From Limnomonas spitsbergensis (Eukaryota; Chlorophyta; Chlorophyceae; Chlamydomonadales), in NCBI GenBank assembly GCA_037349105.1, contig JAYJMM010000030.1, positions 496,001-560,000 on the forward strand: a DNA stretch of 64,000 nucleotides, in the 5' to 3' direction. Position 1 is the stretch's first letter. The number at the start of each line of letters is the position of its first letter. The position numbers were made by a program, and so were the translations under genes. A model generated the notes under the pieces. That model was not told where the DNA came from. It worked only from the letters and a program-made list of their open reading frames with translations, and searched no databases. Below, in pieces: positions 17,238 to 25,040 of the stretch.

Positions 17238-17273
17238 GCCGCAGGCCGTTTTGCGCACTTTTTCAAAAAGTGC
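17238..17273. repeat. CTGCGCCGCAGG + palindrome at the SET gene 3' end
   Basis: CTGCGCCGCAGG (17234-17245 region), GTTTTG, then GCACTTTTTcAAAAAGTGC (17255-17273). The TGA stop of the SET-domain gene (17263-17265) is at the centre of the palindrome. Same composite as the cassette end at 8599-8635. Confidence 0.75.
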
Positions 17274-17946
17274 AATGGTACTCTTTCCCGTACCCCCATA
17301 GCAGCTCGTTCTCCCACGACACGCTGTCGAAGGACCCGCTGCCCACGACGTCCCGGGTCGCCTGGACCATCCCGTCCTCTAGCACGACGCAGTTGTTTAC
17401 GACGCCCGGGACCCTGACCGGTCCCTCCGCGTCGTTCATCTTGTGCGCGAACATCCCTGGCCACTCGTGCACGGACATGAAGCTCGCGCTCCGCCAGCTG
17501 TCTCGGTCGAGTCCCAGGGCCTCCATCTGCAGCGGTTCGTCCTGGACTGGCTCGGCCCCGTCTACCACGAACTCGTAGACGCGACTCTGGTCCTCCCTCG
17601 TGGCGAACGTCTGACGCACCAGGTACACGCTGCGAGAAGCCTCCGCCTCCCGGTTCCCGTGCCACCCGATCACGCGGCCTGTGTAGCGTCCGAGCACGTC
17701 GCCCTCTTCTACCCGTCCCTTCACGAGGAACAGCCCTTGGCCGGCCAGGGTGGAGCGTCGTATGCACATGTACGGCGCGCCGTCGAGATAAATGTCGGTC
17801 TCTCCGTCGTCGTTGATCCGGTGGGTCAGGCTCTCCGACGGAAACCCGTGGGGCAAGAACACGTCCAGATCCAGCCCGGTCAGGCTGTCCCCCCTGAATT
17901 CGGATCGGGTGGGCGTGATGCGGCGGCCGGGCGTTTTTCGGTCCAT
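17263..17946 (-). CDS. SET-domain protein, putative lysine methyltransferase
   Basis: A 227-residue protein from ATG 17946 (MDRKTPGRR). SET-domain marks in order are AGQGLF (68-73) preceding GDVLGRYTGRVIG, then FAHKMNDAEG and VNNCVV (around 168-187, the NHxCxPN-equivalent region), and ELLWGYGKEYH (214-224), the usual C-terminal tyrosine-containing motif. The NHxC core is altered to NNCV. Viral SET proteins (for example in chloroviruses) methylate host histones to silence transcription; a similar role is an inference. The protein is short with no added reader domain. Palindromes border it at the 3' end (17255) and upstream (18080). Confidence 0.8.
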   Translation of the reverse strand: MDRKTPGRRITPTRSEFRGDSLTGLDLDVFLPHGFPSESLTHRINDDGETDIYLDGAPYMCIRRSTLAGQGLFLVKGRVEEGDVLGRYTGRVIGWHGNREAEASRSVYLVRQTFATREDQSRVYEFVVDGAEPVQDEPLQMEALGLDRDSWRSASFMSVHEWPGMFAHKMNDAEGPVRVPGVVNNCVVLEDGMVQATRDVVGSGSFDSVSWENELLWGYGKEYHCTF

Positions 17947-18079
17947 TTCGTATCTCAACGACAACGGTGACACCCGCCGTAACACATGTCAATTTGTTTA
18001 CCCCAATCGATGTCTTTCGTCTCCTTGTACGATCCGCAAACCGTCGCCCGAGATCGAGAGACCTTGTGGGATGTTTTGT

Positions 18080-18098
18080 GCACTTTTCTGAAAAGTGC
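18080..18098. promoter_or_regulatory. palindrome GCACTTTTctgAAAAGTGC upstream of the membrane-protein gene
   Basis: A perfect 8-bp-arm palindrome preceded by GGGATGTTTTGT and followed 39 bases later by the ATG at 18138. The same arrangement precedes starts at 21318, 22101, 49911 and 61377. Confidence 0.7.
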
Positions 18099-18137
18099 AA
18101 AGTGCAAAGTTTTTTCTACGAACCTCTTACAAATCGA

Positions 18138-18596
18138 ATGAACCCCTTGACCGTCGCCATTTTCGGGGCGTGTTTGCAAGGCACCGTACCTCTCTTGCAA
18201 AAGACCGTCGTGTCGTACGTCGACCTCCTGACGCTGTCAACCCTGGCCGTCATTCTCGTACTCGCATGCGGTCCTGTGTTTGCATACTTCCTTTGGAGGT
18301 CGACCAAAGACCGGTTGACAGAGTTGCATTCCTCAGGTCGTTTGTGGAAGTTCGCCATGTGGGCTATTGCACTCGGCGCTGTCTCCGGACTTGCAACATT
18401 TTGCTACTTTTACGCGTTGACTGTCACTCCGCCAGACGGCATTTACAAAATCGTTGCGATTTACGCCATGGCGATCGCAGTCAGTACCACGCTCGCCGTC
18501 TTATTTTTCGGATCGAGACTCAATTTGGGCTCATGGTTAGGGGTCGGTGCGATCGTAGGGGGGGTCTTTGCGGTGATGTGGTTCAGGCCCGAATGA
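18138..18596 (+). CDS. four-helix DMT/EamA-like membrane protein
   Basis: A 152-residue protein (start MNPLTVAIFGACLQG, the ATG just after the palindrome). It has four hydrophobic segments: roughly residues 4-20, 29-50, 72-95 and 100-150, the last being a pair ending GSWLGVGAIVGGVFAVMWF. Helix spacing and the closing GxxxGGxFAVM pattern fit half-size members of the drug/metabolite transporter (EamA) group. Substrate unknown. The stop overlaps the next start (ATGA). Confidence 0.6.
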   Translation: MNPLTVAIFGACLQGTVPLLQKTVVSYVDLLTLSTLAVILVLACGPVFAYFLWRSTKDRLTELHSSGRLWKFAMWAIALGAVSGLATFCYFYALTVTPPDGIYKIVAIYAMAIAVSTTLAVLFFGSRLNLGSWLGVGAIVGGVFAVMWFRPE

Positions 18597-18703
18597 CAAT
18601 GAACCAGTCATCCGAGGACATCAGGGCATTCTTCAAACACACTTACGACAACATTGACAAATACATGGATAATATTGCGAATCATGTTGACCAAAAACCA
18701 TGA
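18593..18703 (+). CDS. 36-residue polypeptide overlapping the transporter stop
   Basis: Begins at ATG 18593, sharing ATGA with the upstream stop. It encodes an acidic helix-like peptide with FFKHTYDNIDKYMDNIANHV. A near-copy of its final codons (NIDKYMDNIAN) occurs on the minus strand near 52190-52215 downstream of another gene, so the segment has been duplicated. Very short, so uncertain. Confidence 0.4.
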   Translation: MTMNQSSEDIRAFFKHTYDNIDKYMDNIANHVDQKP

Positions 18704-18774
18704 TGGAACCGCTGTTCTTTTCTATGTCAGGTTCGAGTGCCGATGGGAATTGCGTTCGTGCGTCCCGATTGTTG

Positions 18775-19225
18775 GAGATGTGGAGGAAGGCGATCGAGAG
18801 GAACAGGCGCTGCAGGGGAGGGGAGGAACGTGCGACGAGGTGCGACGAGACTCCGTCACAAGAAGCGATGGAGGAGGAAGAGAAGGAGAAGAAATACCAA
18901 GGACATTACCAAGAAATCCGAGGGTTGTGCTACTTTGGAAGGGATCCGTCTGCGGCTGGTTGCATTGCGAGGCTCGCTGCTTATCGATTTATGAACGGAG
19001 ACAAGAAGAAACCGGCACCGTTCTGTAGGAGAAAAAAAGCAGATGACATGCAGCAATTGGCTGTCGGCGGTGGACCCTGAGATGACTTTCATCAATGACC
19101 TTATTTAAAGGGGTACCATGGTATGTGGGGAGGGTCCACTACCGTACACACGAGTGATGGTTGTTTTTGAACTCTTGATAGGATGCGTGTCGTGGTCGAC
19201 CATTCTATGGGGTGTTCCATTACAT
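18775..19225 (+). pseudogene. inverted copy of the Fanzor 3' end and its structured tail
   Basis: Matches the reverse complement of 13887-14360. It includes the last ~105 codons of the 900-residue Fanzor (from EMWRKAIERNRRCRG, with 7 codons deleted around YLPSTRT) and all of the structured 3' tail down to TGTTCCATTACA. The nuclease part is too short to be active. The non-coding part is unchanged, which makes this locus a candidate stand-alone guide RNA. Confidence 0.85.
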
Positions 19226-19644
19226 TGCCCGTCTTCGGTGATTCTAATCCATTCAGCTTTGAATGCTGCCAAGCTCTCTGGTGTGGCGTTTTTGCTGCGT
19301 TTCTTTTTTTTGACCCGTTTTCTAGAAACGTTCATTTGTTTGAGGATTGTGAACAAGGTTCTTTTACAACAAGAGACTCCTTCACGTGCGAGCGCTTCAC
19401 ACATTGTTGCGTGTGTCCACGAGCACTTCTTCGCCAACATCTCAGTGATCAATGGTGTTGCTCGATGTCTCAATGTTGGTTTTGTCCGCTTTTGAGGGAG
19501 ATCATGAACCCCATTCTTCATCCATCGTTTTATGGTGTTTTTTGAAATGCCAGTAAATTCGACCACTTCAACCATGCATTGTTTTTTGACATCCACGAGC
19601 CTCGTCACAAACCTTCTTACAACCACCTGATATTTCATGGGCAT
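19226..19644 (-). pseudogene. Tc1/IS630-like transposase N-terminal fragment
   Basis: From ATG 19644, about 138 codons of helix-turn-helix region remain: VVEFTGISKNTIKRWMKNGV, then TMCEALAREGVSCCKRTLF and a basic linker. The catalytic D-D-E part is missing. The sequence is cut by the TGTAATGGAACACCCCATAG transposon-end motif of the neighbouring Fanzor copy. Related short pieces lie at 59860-59962 and 63910-64000. Confidence 0.8.
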
Positions 19645-19819
19645 CTTTGTCTCGTATTGTCAGTTCAGAAAATAATTGGACTCATCCCGTACAATGGGCG
19701 AATACACAACATGGGATGTACTGGATGGTCCGAGTATATACCAAGGTGTCCCTTTGTACGTCTTGTACAGCCTTAGAACCAAGTAGCTGGAACGCTACAA
19801 CCAGATAATTATATAGTTC
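19645..19819. other. transposon-end-like spacer
   Basis: Contains GGGATGTACTGGATGGTCC at 19714-19732, similar to the inverted sequence at 59068-59095 next to the intact Tc1-type element. No gene seen. Confidence 0.35.
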
Positions 19820-20434
19820 TCAAGGTATGAATGCGCTCTCCAAGCGGCGGTACAGGACCTTCCGTTGACGGTGAGCCTCCAAACAGGAGCAGTTGTAGTG
19901 CCCGTGGATCCATGTGTTTATCTCAGCCTCTTTCCAGATGCCGGGCATCCCCAAGTGCGCAAGGATGGCCAAGATCCCGGCGGTAGACTCGCCCATGGAG
20001 CCGTCGGGGTCCACGAAGAACCGCCGAGGGCCGAGCAGGACCCCAGAAACGGCGAACTCGAGTTCCGCGGGGATTGTTGACAAACCCTCATCATCAAAAA
20101 AGTCACCGTCGATGGGCTTGTCCATCATGTTGATGAAGTGTGGAAGGTCTCCCTGAAGGAAGGTGTCGGCTGGAAAACAAGGAATGGAAGGCAATGTCGG
20201 TGGGTGTGGATTGGGTGTGGGTGTGGAGGAGGCTGGACAGTGGTAGATTCGGAGGAATGCAAGGGGTTTGAATGAATGTGGGTGGGAACAGGAAGAAACG
20301 TTGAAATGCGAAAATTCACCTGCAATCTCCACGCCCGACAGGCTCATGGCGAACAGATCAATCTCGTCCTTGTACACGACGGTCTTGGCGTAGACAGCCG
20401 CCACCCTGGCAAGACTCATCAGGTTTGCGGCCAT
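19820..20434 (-). CDS. unknown protein, probably with one spliceosomal intron
   Basis: From ATG 20434 (MAANLMSLARVAAVYAKTV) the frame is open to 19820, but the middle is proline/histidine-rich, unlike the rest. It is bounded by GCAG/GTGAAT at 20319 and a pyrimidine tract ending TTTTCCAG at 20170. Removing 20170-20319 (150 bases) joins GVEIA to ADTFLQGDLPHF and gives 154 residues. The second part has DKPIDGDFFDDEGL and FFVDPDGSMGESTAG. No family recognised. An upstream exon is possible, since TCCGTAAACAG at ~20450 also resembles a 3' splice site. It may be a host-derived gene. Confidence 0.5.
   Translation of the reverse strand: MAANLMSLARVAAVYAKTVVYKDEIDLFAMSLSGVEIAGEFSHFNVSSCSHPHSFKPLAFLRIYHCPASSTPTPNPHPPTLPSIPCFPADTFLQGDLPHFINMMDKPIDGDFFDDEGLSTIPAELEFAVSGVLLGPRRFFVDPDGSMGESTAGILAILAHLGMPGIWKEAEINTWIHGHYNCSCLEAHRQRKVLYRRLESAFIP
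20170..20319 (-). other. candidate spliceosomal intron (150 bp)
   Basis: 5' GTGAAT, pyrimidine-rich 3' part ending TTGTTTTCCAG, and composition different from the flanking coding sequence. Length is a multiple of three with no stop, so unspliced translation would also be possible. Confidence 0.5.
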
Positions 20435-20632
20435 TTGGGACCTGTTTACGGAGGATTCATAGCGTGTCAGACAACACCCCCAAAGCCCACAAAAAACATC
20501 AGACGACAGTGAGGATTTCGACGCATTTCCACTCGGAACACTCTCTCTCTCTCTCTGCACGCACCGGAACAACAATTTTCCAATTCAATCCAATCCAAAA
20601 TCCGAATGGTGGAAGCTTCATGGACTCCAAAG

Positions 20633-21150
20633 GATTTTAAAAATGCCCTCCCTGATTAATGATTAATTATGAAATTAATGAGAGGGTGGTATTATGTAGT
20701 AATCAGCTTGAAGATTCGAGCGATGACAAGTTGTCGATTTGAGTTGTTTGGGACCGTTACGGATTTTGTTTACGGCCGGCTCGATGGAACATGTAGAAAT
20801 CAAGACACCAACGTTAAGGATTTTAAAAATGCCCTCCCTGATTAATGATTAATTATGAAATTAATGAGAGGGTGGTATTATGTAGTAATCAGCTTGAAGA
20901 TTCGAGCGATGACAGGTTGTCGATTTGAGTTGTTTGGGACCGTTACGGATTTTGTTTACGGTCGGCTCGATGGAACATGTAGAAATCAAGACACCAACGT
21001 TAAGGATTTTAAAAATGCCCTCCCTGATTAATGATTAATTATGAAATTAATGAGAGGGTGGTATTATGTAGTAATCAGCTTGAAGATTCGAGCGATGACA
21101 GGTTGTCGATTTGAGTTGTTTGGGACCGTTACGGATTTTTTGTTTACGGA
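20633..21150. repeat. 186-bp tandem repeat, 2.8 copies
   Basis: Copies begin near 20633, 20819 and 21005 with only a few base changes (for example acaagttg/acaggttg, ggccgg/ggtcgg). Each carries CCCTC...ATTAAT...ATTAATGAGAGGG, a potential long hairpin. The third copy breaks off at a TTTTTTGTTTACGG junction. Confidence 0.92.
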
Positions 21151-21167
21151 TTTTGAAGTGCACAAAA

Positions 21168-21262
21168 ATCCGACAGAATTCCCAGAGTTTTCTGAGGTCG
21201 CGCTCCTCTCGATGTCCTCATGCGACCTCTCGGGATGTTTTGTGCACTTTTCTGAAAAGTGC
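21168..21262. repeat. inter-cassette junction with two facing palindrome arms
   Basis: Starts with a half palindrome (GAAGTGCACAAAAATCCGAC), has GAGGTCGC ... GCGACCTC as an internal inverted repeat, and ends with GATGTTTTGT plus GCACTTTTctgAAAAGTGC (21244-21262). It looks like a right cassette end abutting a left one. Confidence 0.6.
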
Positions 21263-21317
21263 GATGCGGCATGTTGGACGTCGCAAATGTGTCACGCTAC
21301 ATCAGTGAGAGAACCGA

Positions 21318-22028
21318 ATGAACAGCATGAGCGGCATCCGCCTGTTCAGGACGCGCATCCTCGTGGACGATCGTCGTCTCCTGCCGGACTTCAACCATCT
21401 CGCACCCATCATCGCCGCGGGCTCGGTCCGCAGCCGCGCATCGACGTACGTGAAAGCTCCCGGAGGCGCCTTCCTGCGCGGATCCAATACGATCGCGCGC
21501 CCGTCTCTGCCAGCGCCTCTGAGGCCGCGCGACGAGCAGGTGCTCTTGTCACTGCTGCACACGTTCGACCGATTGACGTCGGTGGCGACGGGCACCGAGC
21601 TCCTGGTGGAGTTCAGGAGGTACTCCGCGCCGATGGCAGGGGGGGAGGTCCGGCCCATGACGACGTCCGCGTCGGCCTGGGGCGGCGCGCCCGGGGGCGT
21701 GCTGTGCGTGGCGCGGGAGAACGTGGTCGGTGGCGCACTTTTAAAAAAAGTGCACAAAAAACCGAGAGATTTCCCAGAGTTGTCCCAGGTCACGACAGAG
21801 ATGGACTTTGAGCTCGACCCGGGCGACATGTGCGTCCTCCTGCCCGGGGGAGGTGGTTCTTCGCTCTGGTGTCGAGAGATCCGCCCGTATGACGTCGACT
21901 TTGACGCGACGTTGGACCTCGTGGTGATCTCACAGCGCACTTTTAAAAAAAGTGCACAAAAAACCGAGAGATTTCCCAGAGTTGTCCCAGGTCACGACAG
22001 AGATGGACGGTTCCCTTGGAGTTGCTGA
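21318..22028 (+). CDS. unknown protein carrying an in-frame palindrome insertion
   Basis: A 236-codon frame from ATG 21318, 55 bases after a palindrome. Residues 1-~138 (MSGIRLFRTRILVDDRR...VLCVARENVVGG) run into about 24 codons encoded by a palindrome-containing 73-bp repeat (21733-21805, giving LLKKVHKKPRDFPELSQ). It then resumes with FELDPGDMCVLLPGG...DFDATLDLVV. A second copy of the same 73-bp repeat (21935-22007) overlaps the 3' end in another frame. No family recognised. The natural end of the gene may lie near 21934. Confidence 0.5.
   Translation: MNSMSGIRLFRTRILVDDRRLLPDFNHLAPIIAAGSVRSRASTYVKAPGGAFLRGSNTIARPSLPAPLRPRDEQVLLSLLHTFDRLTSVATGTELLVEFRRYSAPMAGGEVRPMTTSASAWGGAPGGVLCVARENVVGGALLKKVHKKPRDFPELSQVTTEMDFELDPGDMCVLLPGGGGSSLWCREIRPYDVDFDATLDLVVISQRTFKKSAQKTERFPRVVPGHDRDGRFPWSC
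21733..21805. repeat. 73-bp palindrome-bearing repeat, intragenic copy
   Basis: GCGCACTTTTAAAAAAAGTG then CACAAAAAACCGAGAG and a tail to GAGATGGAC. Identical to 21935-22007. In-frame within the host gene. Confidence 0.85.
21935..22007. repeat. 73-bp palindrome-bearing repeat, second copy
   Basis: Second, apparently identical copy of the 21733-21805 repeat. It is placed at the end of the same gene and followed after ~50 bases by another palindrome (22058-22076) in the opposite orientation. Confidence 0.85.
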
Positions 22029-22057
22029 AACAACATTGCAATGTTCGGATGTTTTGC

Positions 22058-22076
22058 GCACTTTTCTGAAAAGTGC
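22058..22076. promoter_or_regulatory. palindrome upstream of the small coiled-coil gene
   Basis: GCACTTTTctgAAAAGTGC followed directly by ATATATATC and the ATG at 22101, 24 bases away. The A/T-rich follow-on could act as a TATA element. Confidence 0.65.
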
Positions 22077-22100
22077 ATATATATATCGACCGACCGATCG

Positions 22101-22328
22101 ATGGCTTCCCCTGCTGCGAATCCGCGAATCCTGGCCCTCCTGGCCATGCTACATGACGACCTCGCAGCGTGGACCCTTGATCTGGAGCATGCCCTCGTCC
22201 AAGGCATCAAGCAACTCAATGAGAACGCCGGGTCCGCCACCACGCTCATCGAACGGAACACGCAGTTGTCAGAGGAGAACGAGAGCCTCCGCCGCAGGAT
22301 CTCTTACTTTGAGGACGGGTCAAAGTAA
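22101..22328 (+). CDS. 75-residue coiled-coil protein
   Basis: Start ATG 22101 (MASPAANPRILALLAML). It has a leucine-rich N-terminal helix and then a heptad-like stretch ERNTQLSEENESLRRRI, with leucines spaced as in leucine zippers, ending FEDGSK. It could be a small scaffold or a leucine-zipper-only regulator; there is no basic DNA-binding region. Compact position after a palindrome supports it as a real gene. Confidence 0.6.
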   Translation: MASPAANPRILALLAMLHDDLAAWTLDLEHALVQGIKQLNENAGSATTLIERNTQLSEENESLRRRISYFEDGSK

Positions 22329-22349
22329 AATGATCTCGGGCGAACGATC

Positions 22350-22640
22350 CCGAGTCATCCGAGGTCACGCGGGGTCATCCGAGGTCACGCGGGGTCAACC
22401 GAGGTCACGCGGGGTCAACCGAGGTCACGCGGGGTCATCCGAGGTCACGCGGGGTCATCTGAGGTCACGCGGGGTCAACCGAGGTCAAGCGGGGTCACCC
22501 GAGATTGTCCAAAGTCACGCAGAGTCACCCGAGATTGTCCGAGGTCACGCTGGGTCACCCGAGGTTGTCCGAGGTCGTGCGGGGTCACGAGGTCGTGTGG
22601 GGTCACCCGAGGTCGTTTGAGGTCGGGTGGGGTCCCCGAT
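22350..22640. repeat. GAGGTCACGCGGGGTCATCC-type tandem repeat
   Basis: About fourteen 18- to 20-bp units (gaggtcacgcggggtcaacc and variants with gattgtc or gtcgtgc). The same GGTC-rich motif recurs at 24350-24430 and 31480-31575. Confidence 0.9.
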
Positions 22641-22766
22641 CGCCCGGGTTTCACGAAGTTGCGGCCAGGTTTGTTGGAGACTCGGTCAAGGTTCGTTCGA
22701 TGTTCCGTCAGAGTTGCCAAGGGTTGTGGTGGGGTCACCCGAGGAAGAAAACCATCTCGATGACCG

Positions 22767-23066
22767 TCAGTCGGACCGCAATTCGCCGTTGACTCGAGCG
22801 ACTCGAGCGACTCGTGCAGGATCACATCCTCGACGACACAAGTTGGGGGGCCGCCCGGGTTGTCTGTCCGCGGGCCGAACGTCGGCGTCACAAGTAAGAC
22901 CAACGATGTGCCTTCTGGACCCTGGCCCGATCACATGAGGATGGATGTCAAGGAATGACGTCTCTGTGCTCGTGTAAGTGGCCGATGACAATTGTGTTCC
23001 CACGCCACGAGTGTCCATTGCATTGGGCCTCGCGGCCAGGCAGAAGAATTTTCGAATGCTCGTCAT
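22767..23066 (-). CDS. possible 99-residue protein
   Basis: Frame from ATG 23066 (MTSIRKFFCLAARPNAMDTRG). Upstream on the same strand are a TATTTAAAA box and the string AAAAAATTGACAG at ~23100-23110, resembling the mimivirus early promoter AAAATTGA. Beyond that, at 23141-23159, is a palindrome in the orientation expected before a minus-strand start. No family. The C-terminal part drifts into repeat-like sequence. Confidence 0.35.
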   Translation of the reverse strand: MTSIRKFFCLAARPNAMDTRGVGTQLSSATYTSTETSFLDIHPHVIGPGSRRHIVGLTCDADVRPADRQPGRPPNLCRRGCDPARVARVARVNGELRSD

Positions 23067-23140
23067 TTTTAAATAGGTGATGGACACAGTCAATCGATCT
23101 GTCAATTTTTTGTAAGAAAATGTAGAAAATGTGTATATTC

Positions 23141-23159
23141 GCACTTTTGAAAAAGTGCA
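23141..23159. promoter_or_regulatory. palindrome GCACTTTTgaaaaAGTGC, right-facing
   Basis: Palindrome with its CACAAAAC arm on the right, so the bracketed side is to the left (22101-23066). Confidence 0.6.
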
Positions 23160-23217
23160 CAAAACTCTGTCTGCGATGGAGAAGATCTTGATCGATGTCT
23201 GGGGTGGGGAAAAGATC

Positions 23218-23314
23218 GTGGGGTTGCGTGGGGTTGCGTGGGGTTGCGTGGGGTTGCGTGGGGTTGCGTGGGGTTGCGTGGGGTTGCGTGGGGTTGCGTG
23301 GGGTTGCGTGGGGT
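23218..23314. repeat. (GGGGTTGCGT)n minisatellite
   Basis: Nine to ten exact 10-bp units. G-rich on the plus strand. Confidence 0.95.
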
Positions 23315-23383
23315 TTGATTTTTTGGGGTTTCTTGTCAAAACGTGTGAAAAATTGACTTGGAACTTTTAGGATTGCCTTTTTG

Positions 23384-23983
23384 ATGCATACTGTACTTGT
23401 GTACGTCATGGGTTGCAATTGGTACCACAAGCCTTCGCGACTGTTTCATTGCACGGTCGAGGGTTGTTTGTTGGACCACGGTGGAACGACCTTGGGTGAG
23501 CGTAAACTCAATGCATTCAAGGTCAATGATCTGAAACAGGAAAAGAGGTTGCAACAAGACTACAAGAGTTGGCAGGAGAAGGAGCGTGCGTGTGAACAGG
23601 AGCGTGCGCTAAATAAGGAGCGTGCGCGTGAATATGAGCAGAAGCGTGCGCGCAGTCAGGAGCGTGCGCGTGAATATGAGCAGGAGCGTGCGCGTGAATA
23701 TGAGCAGGAGCGTGCGCGTGAATATGAGCAGGAGCGTGCGCGTGAATATGAGCAGGAGCGTGCGCGTGAGCATGAGCATCAGCAGGAGTTTCGGCAAGGG
23801 CGAGAGCAGGGCCAAGAGTGGTACCTTGAGGTCCTAGGGTGCACCTCCGTGTTGTCAAAAGCAGAGGTGGGGCTAGTGTACAAGCGTCTCGCATTGATCT
23901 TTCATCCCGACAAGGGTGGAAATTCTGTGGATTTCCGCAGGTTGAAGGATGCCTACGATCACTACAGGCAGGTTCACTTTTGA
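23384..23983 (+). CDS. C-terminal J-domain protein with charged repeat
   Basis: About 199 residues (ATG 23384; 23408 is an alternative). The N-terminal ~50 residues are unique (GCNWYHKPSRLFHCTVEGC). A strongly helical repeat of ~8 residues, AREYEQER, follows through the middle. The C-terminal ~60 residues are a J domain: WYLEVLGCTSVLSKAEVGLVYKRLAL, then FHPDKGG with the HPD motif, and RLKDAYDHYR. J domains stimulate Hsp70 ATPase activity (family knowledge). The C-terminal placement resembles polyomavirus-unrelated DnaJ proteins of protist viruses. It probably recruits host Hsp70. Confidence 0.8.
   Translation: MHTVLVYVMGCNWYHKPSRLFHCTVEGCLLDHGGTTLGERKLNAFKVNDLKQEKRLQQDYKSWQEKERACEQERALNKERAREYEQKRARSQERAREYEQERAREYEQERAREYEQERAREYEQERAREHEHQQEFRQGREQGQEWYLEVLGCTSVLSKAEVGLVYKRLALIFHPDKGGNSVDFRRLKDAYDHYRQVHF
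23615..23785. repeat. 24-bp in-frame repeat of the J-domain gene
   Basis: Units of gcgcgtgaatatgagcagga around GAGCGT, encoding AREYEQER. Multiple of three, so copy number can vary without frame loss. Confidence 0.9.
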
Positions 23984-24094
23984 GGAGACATGTGGTGGGT
24001 GGAGTCCTGGGGAAAAAACATTAACATGCGTCAATTGTATTGTTTTTCGAATGGATGCTCTGGGTTTCAAATGGATGCACTGGGTCCAACGAAA

Positions 24095-24345
24095 CATGGT
24101 CGAGAACGATGTCCGTCATGGGAAAGGTCGAGAAAGATGTCCGTCATGGGGGAGGTCGCGAACGATATCCGTCATGGGAAAGGTCGAGAACGATGTCCTT
24201 CATGGGAAAGGTCGAGAACGATGTCCTTCATGGGAAAGGTCGAGAACGATGTCCGTCATGGGGGAGGTCGCGAAAGATGTCCTTCATGGGAAAGGTCGAG
24301 AACGATGTCCGTCATGGGAAAGGTCGAGAATGATGTCCGTCGTGG
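24095..24345. repeat. 27-bp tandem repeat (GTCATGGGAAAGGTCGAGAA type)
   Basis: Nine or so units alternating gtccgtcatggga and gtccttcatggga with aggtcgagaacgat. Followed by the GAGGTCGTTTGAGGTCACG motif to 24430. No gene is called between 23984 and 24430. Confidence 0.9.
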
Positions 24346-24431
24346 GGTCACCCGAGGTCGTTCAAGGTTGCGCGGTGTTGCCCGAGGTCGTTTGAGGTCA
24401 CGTGGGGTCGCCCGAGGTTGTTTGAGGTCAC

Positions 24432-24820
24432 GAGGCAGAAAAGCAGTCCTCGAACGTCAATGTGACGGGTCATCTTGGCATCTCTCGCACCATCATTGTA
24501 TTTCGGAGACACGGGTGGTACAGCACCGTCCCCTCCCCTCCTGATCTTGGCATTGATCTTGTTCTCGGCCCTCTTCTTCAACACCTCATTCCGCCTCACG
24601 GGCGCTCCCTTGCCGGTCGTGTGGTGGAGGAACTCCTTCCCGGTCGAATCGTACTTCTTGTACACCTTCTCGTAAGCTCTCCCCGTGTACCAGCAATTCT
24701 TGCTCGTGTTCCGCTCGTCCTCGAGGCTGACCACGTTCCTGGACGGCGCATCGGCAAACCTCTCCCTAGTGAACGCTTTCACGCACGCCCCGTATGCCCC
24801 CTTGGTCGGGTTCGTGGTCG
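24432..24820 (-). pseudogene. Fanzor C-terminal fragment
   Basis: Minus-strand frame with GAYGACVKAFTRERFADAPS, then VVSLEDERNTSKNCW, aligning with GAYAAAARIF...VQDEYGSTKY of the 900-residue Fanzor. NEVLKKRAENKINAKIRR follows. No zinc-ribbon cysteines are visible. It is cut at 24816-24840 by the same GTCGACCATTCTATGGGGTG end motif found at the other Fanzor copies. Confidence 0.7.
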
Positions 24821-24844
24821 ACCATTCTATGGGGTGTTCCATCA

Positions 24845-25040
24845 CGGTGTTACATCACGGACATCATTCGTGACCTACCCCATCACGGACATCATTCGTG
24901 ACCTACCCCATCACGGACATCATTCGCGACCTGACATCATTCGCGACCTACCCCATCACGGACATCATTCGTGACCTACCCCATCACGGACATCATTCGC
25001 GACCTACCCCCCATCACGGACATCATTCGTGACCTACCCC
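24845..25040. repeat. 28-bp tandem repeat (CATCACGGACATCATTCGTG)
   Basis: Six to seven units of catcacggacatcattcgtg plus acctacccc, with one truncated unit. It runs up to the palindrome at 25051. Confidence 0.92.

Noticed and set aside
19820..20575. 251-residue unspliced protein starting at 20575
   Set aside because: The start would be TTG, and the N-terminal and central parts look non-coding. The ATG at 20434 with a 150-bp intron reads better, though not proven.
22350..22640. CRISPR array
   Set aside because: The GAGGTCACGCGGGG units are contiguous degenerate tandem repeats with no unique spacers. The same holds for 24095-24345 and 24845-25040.
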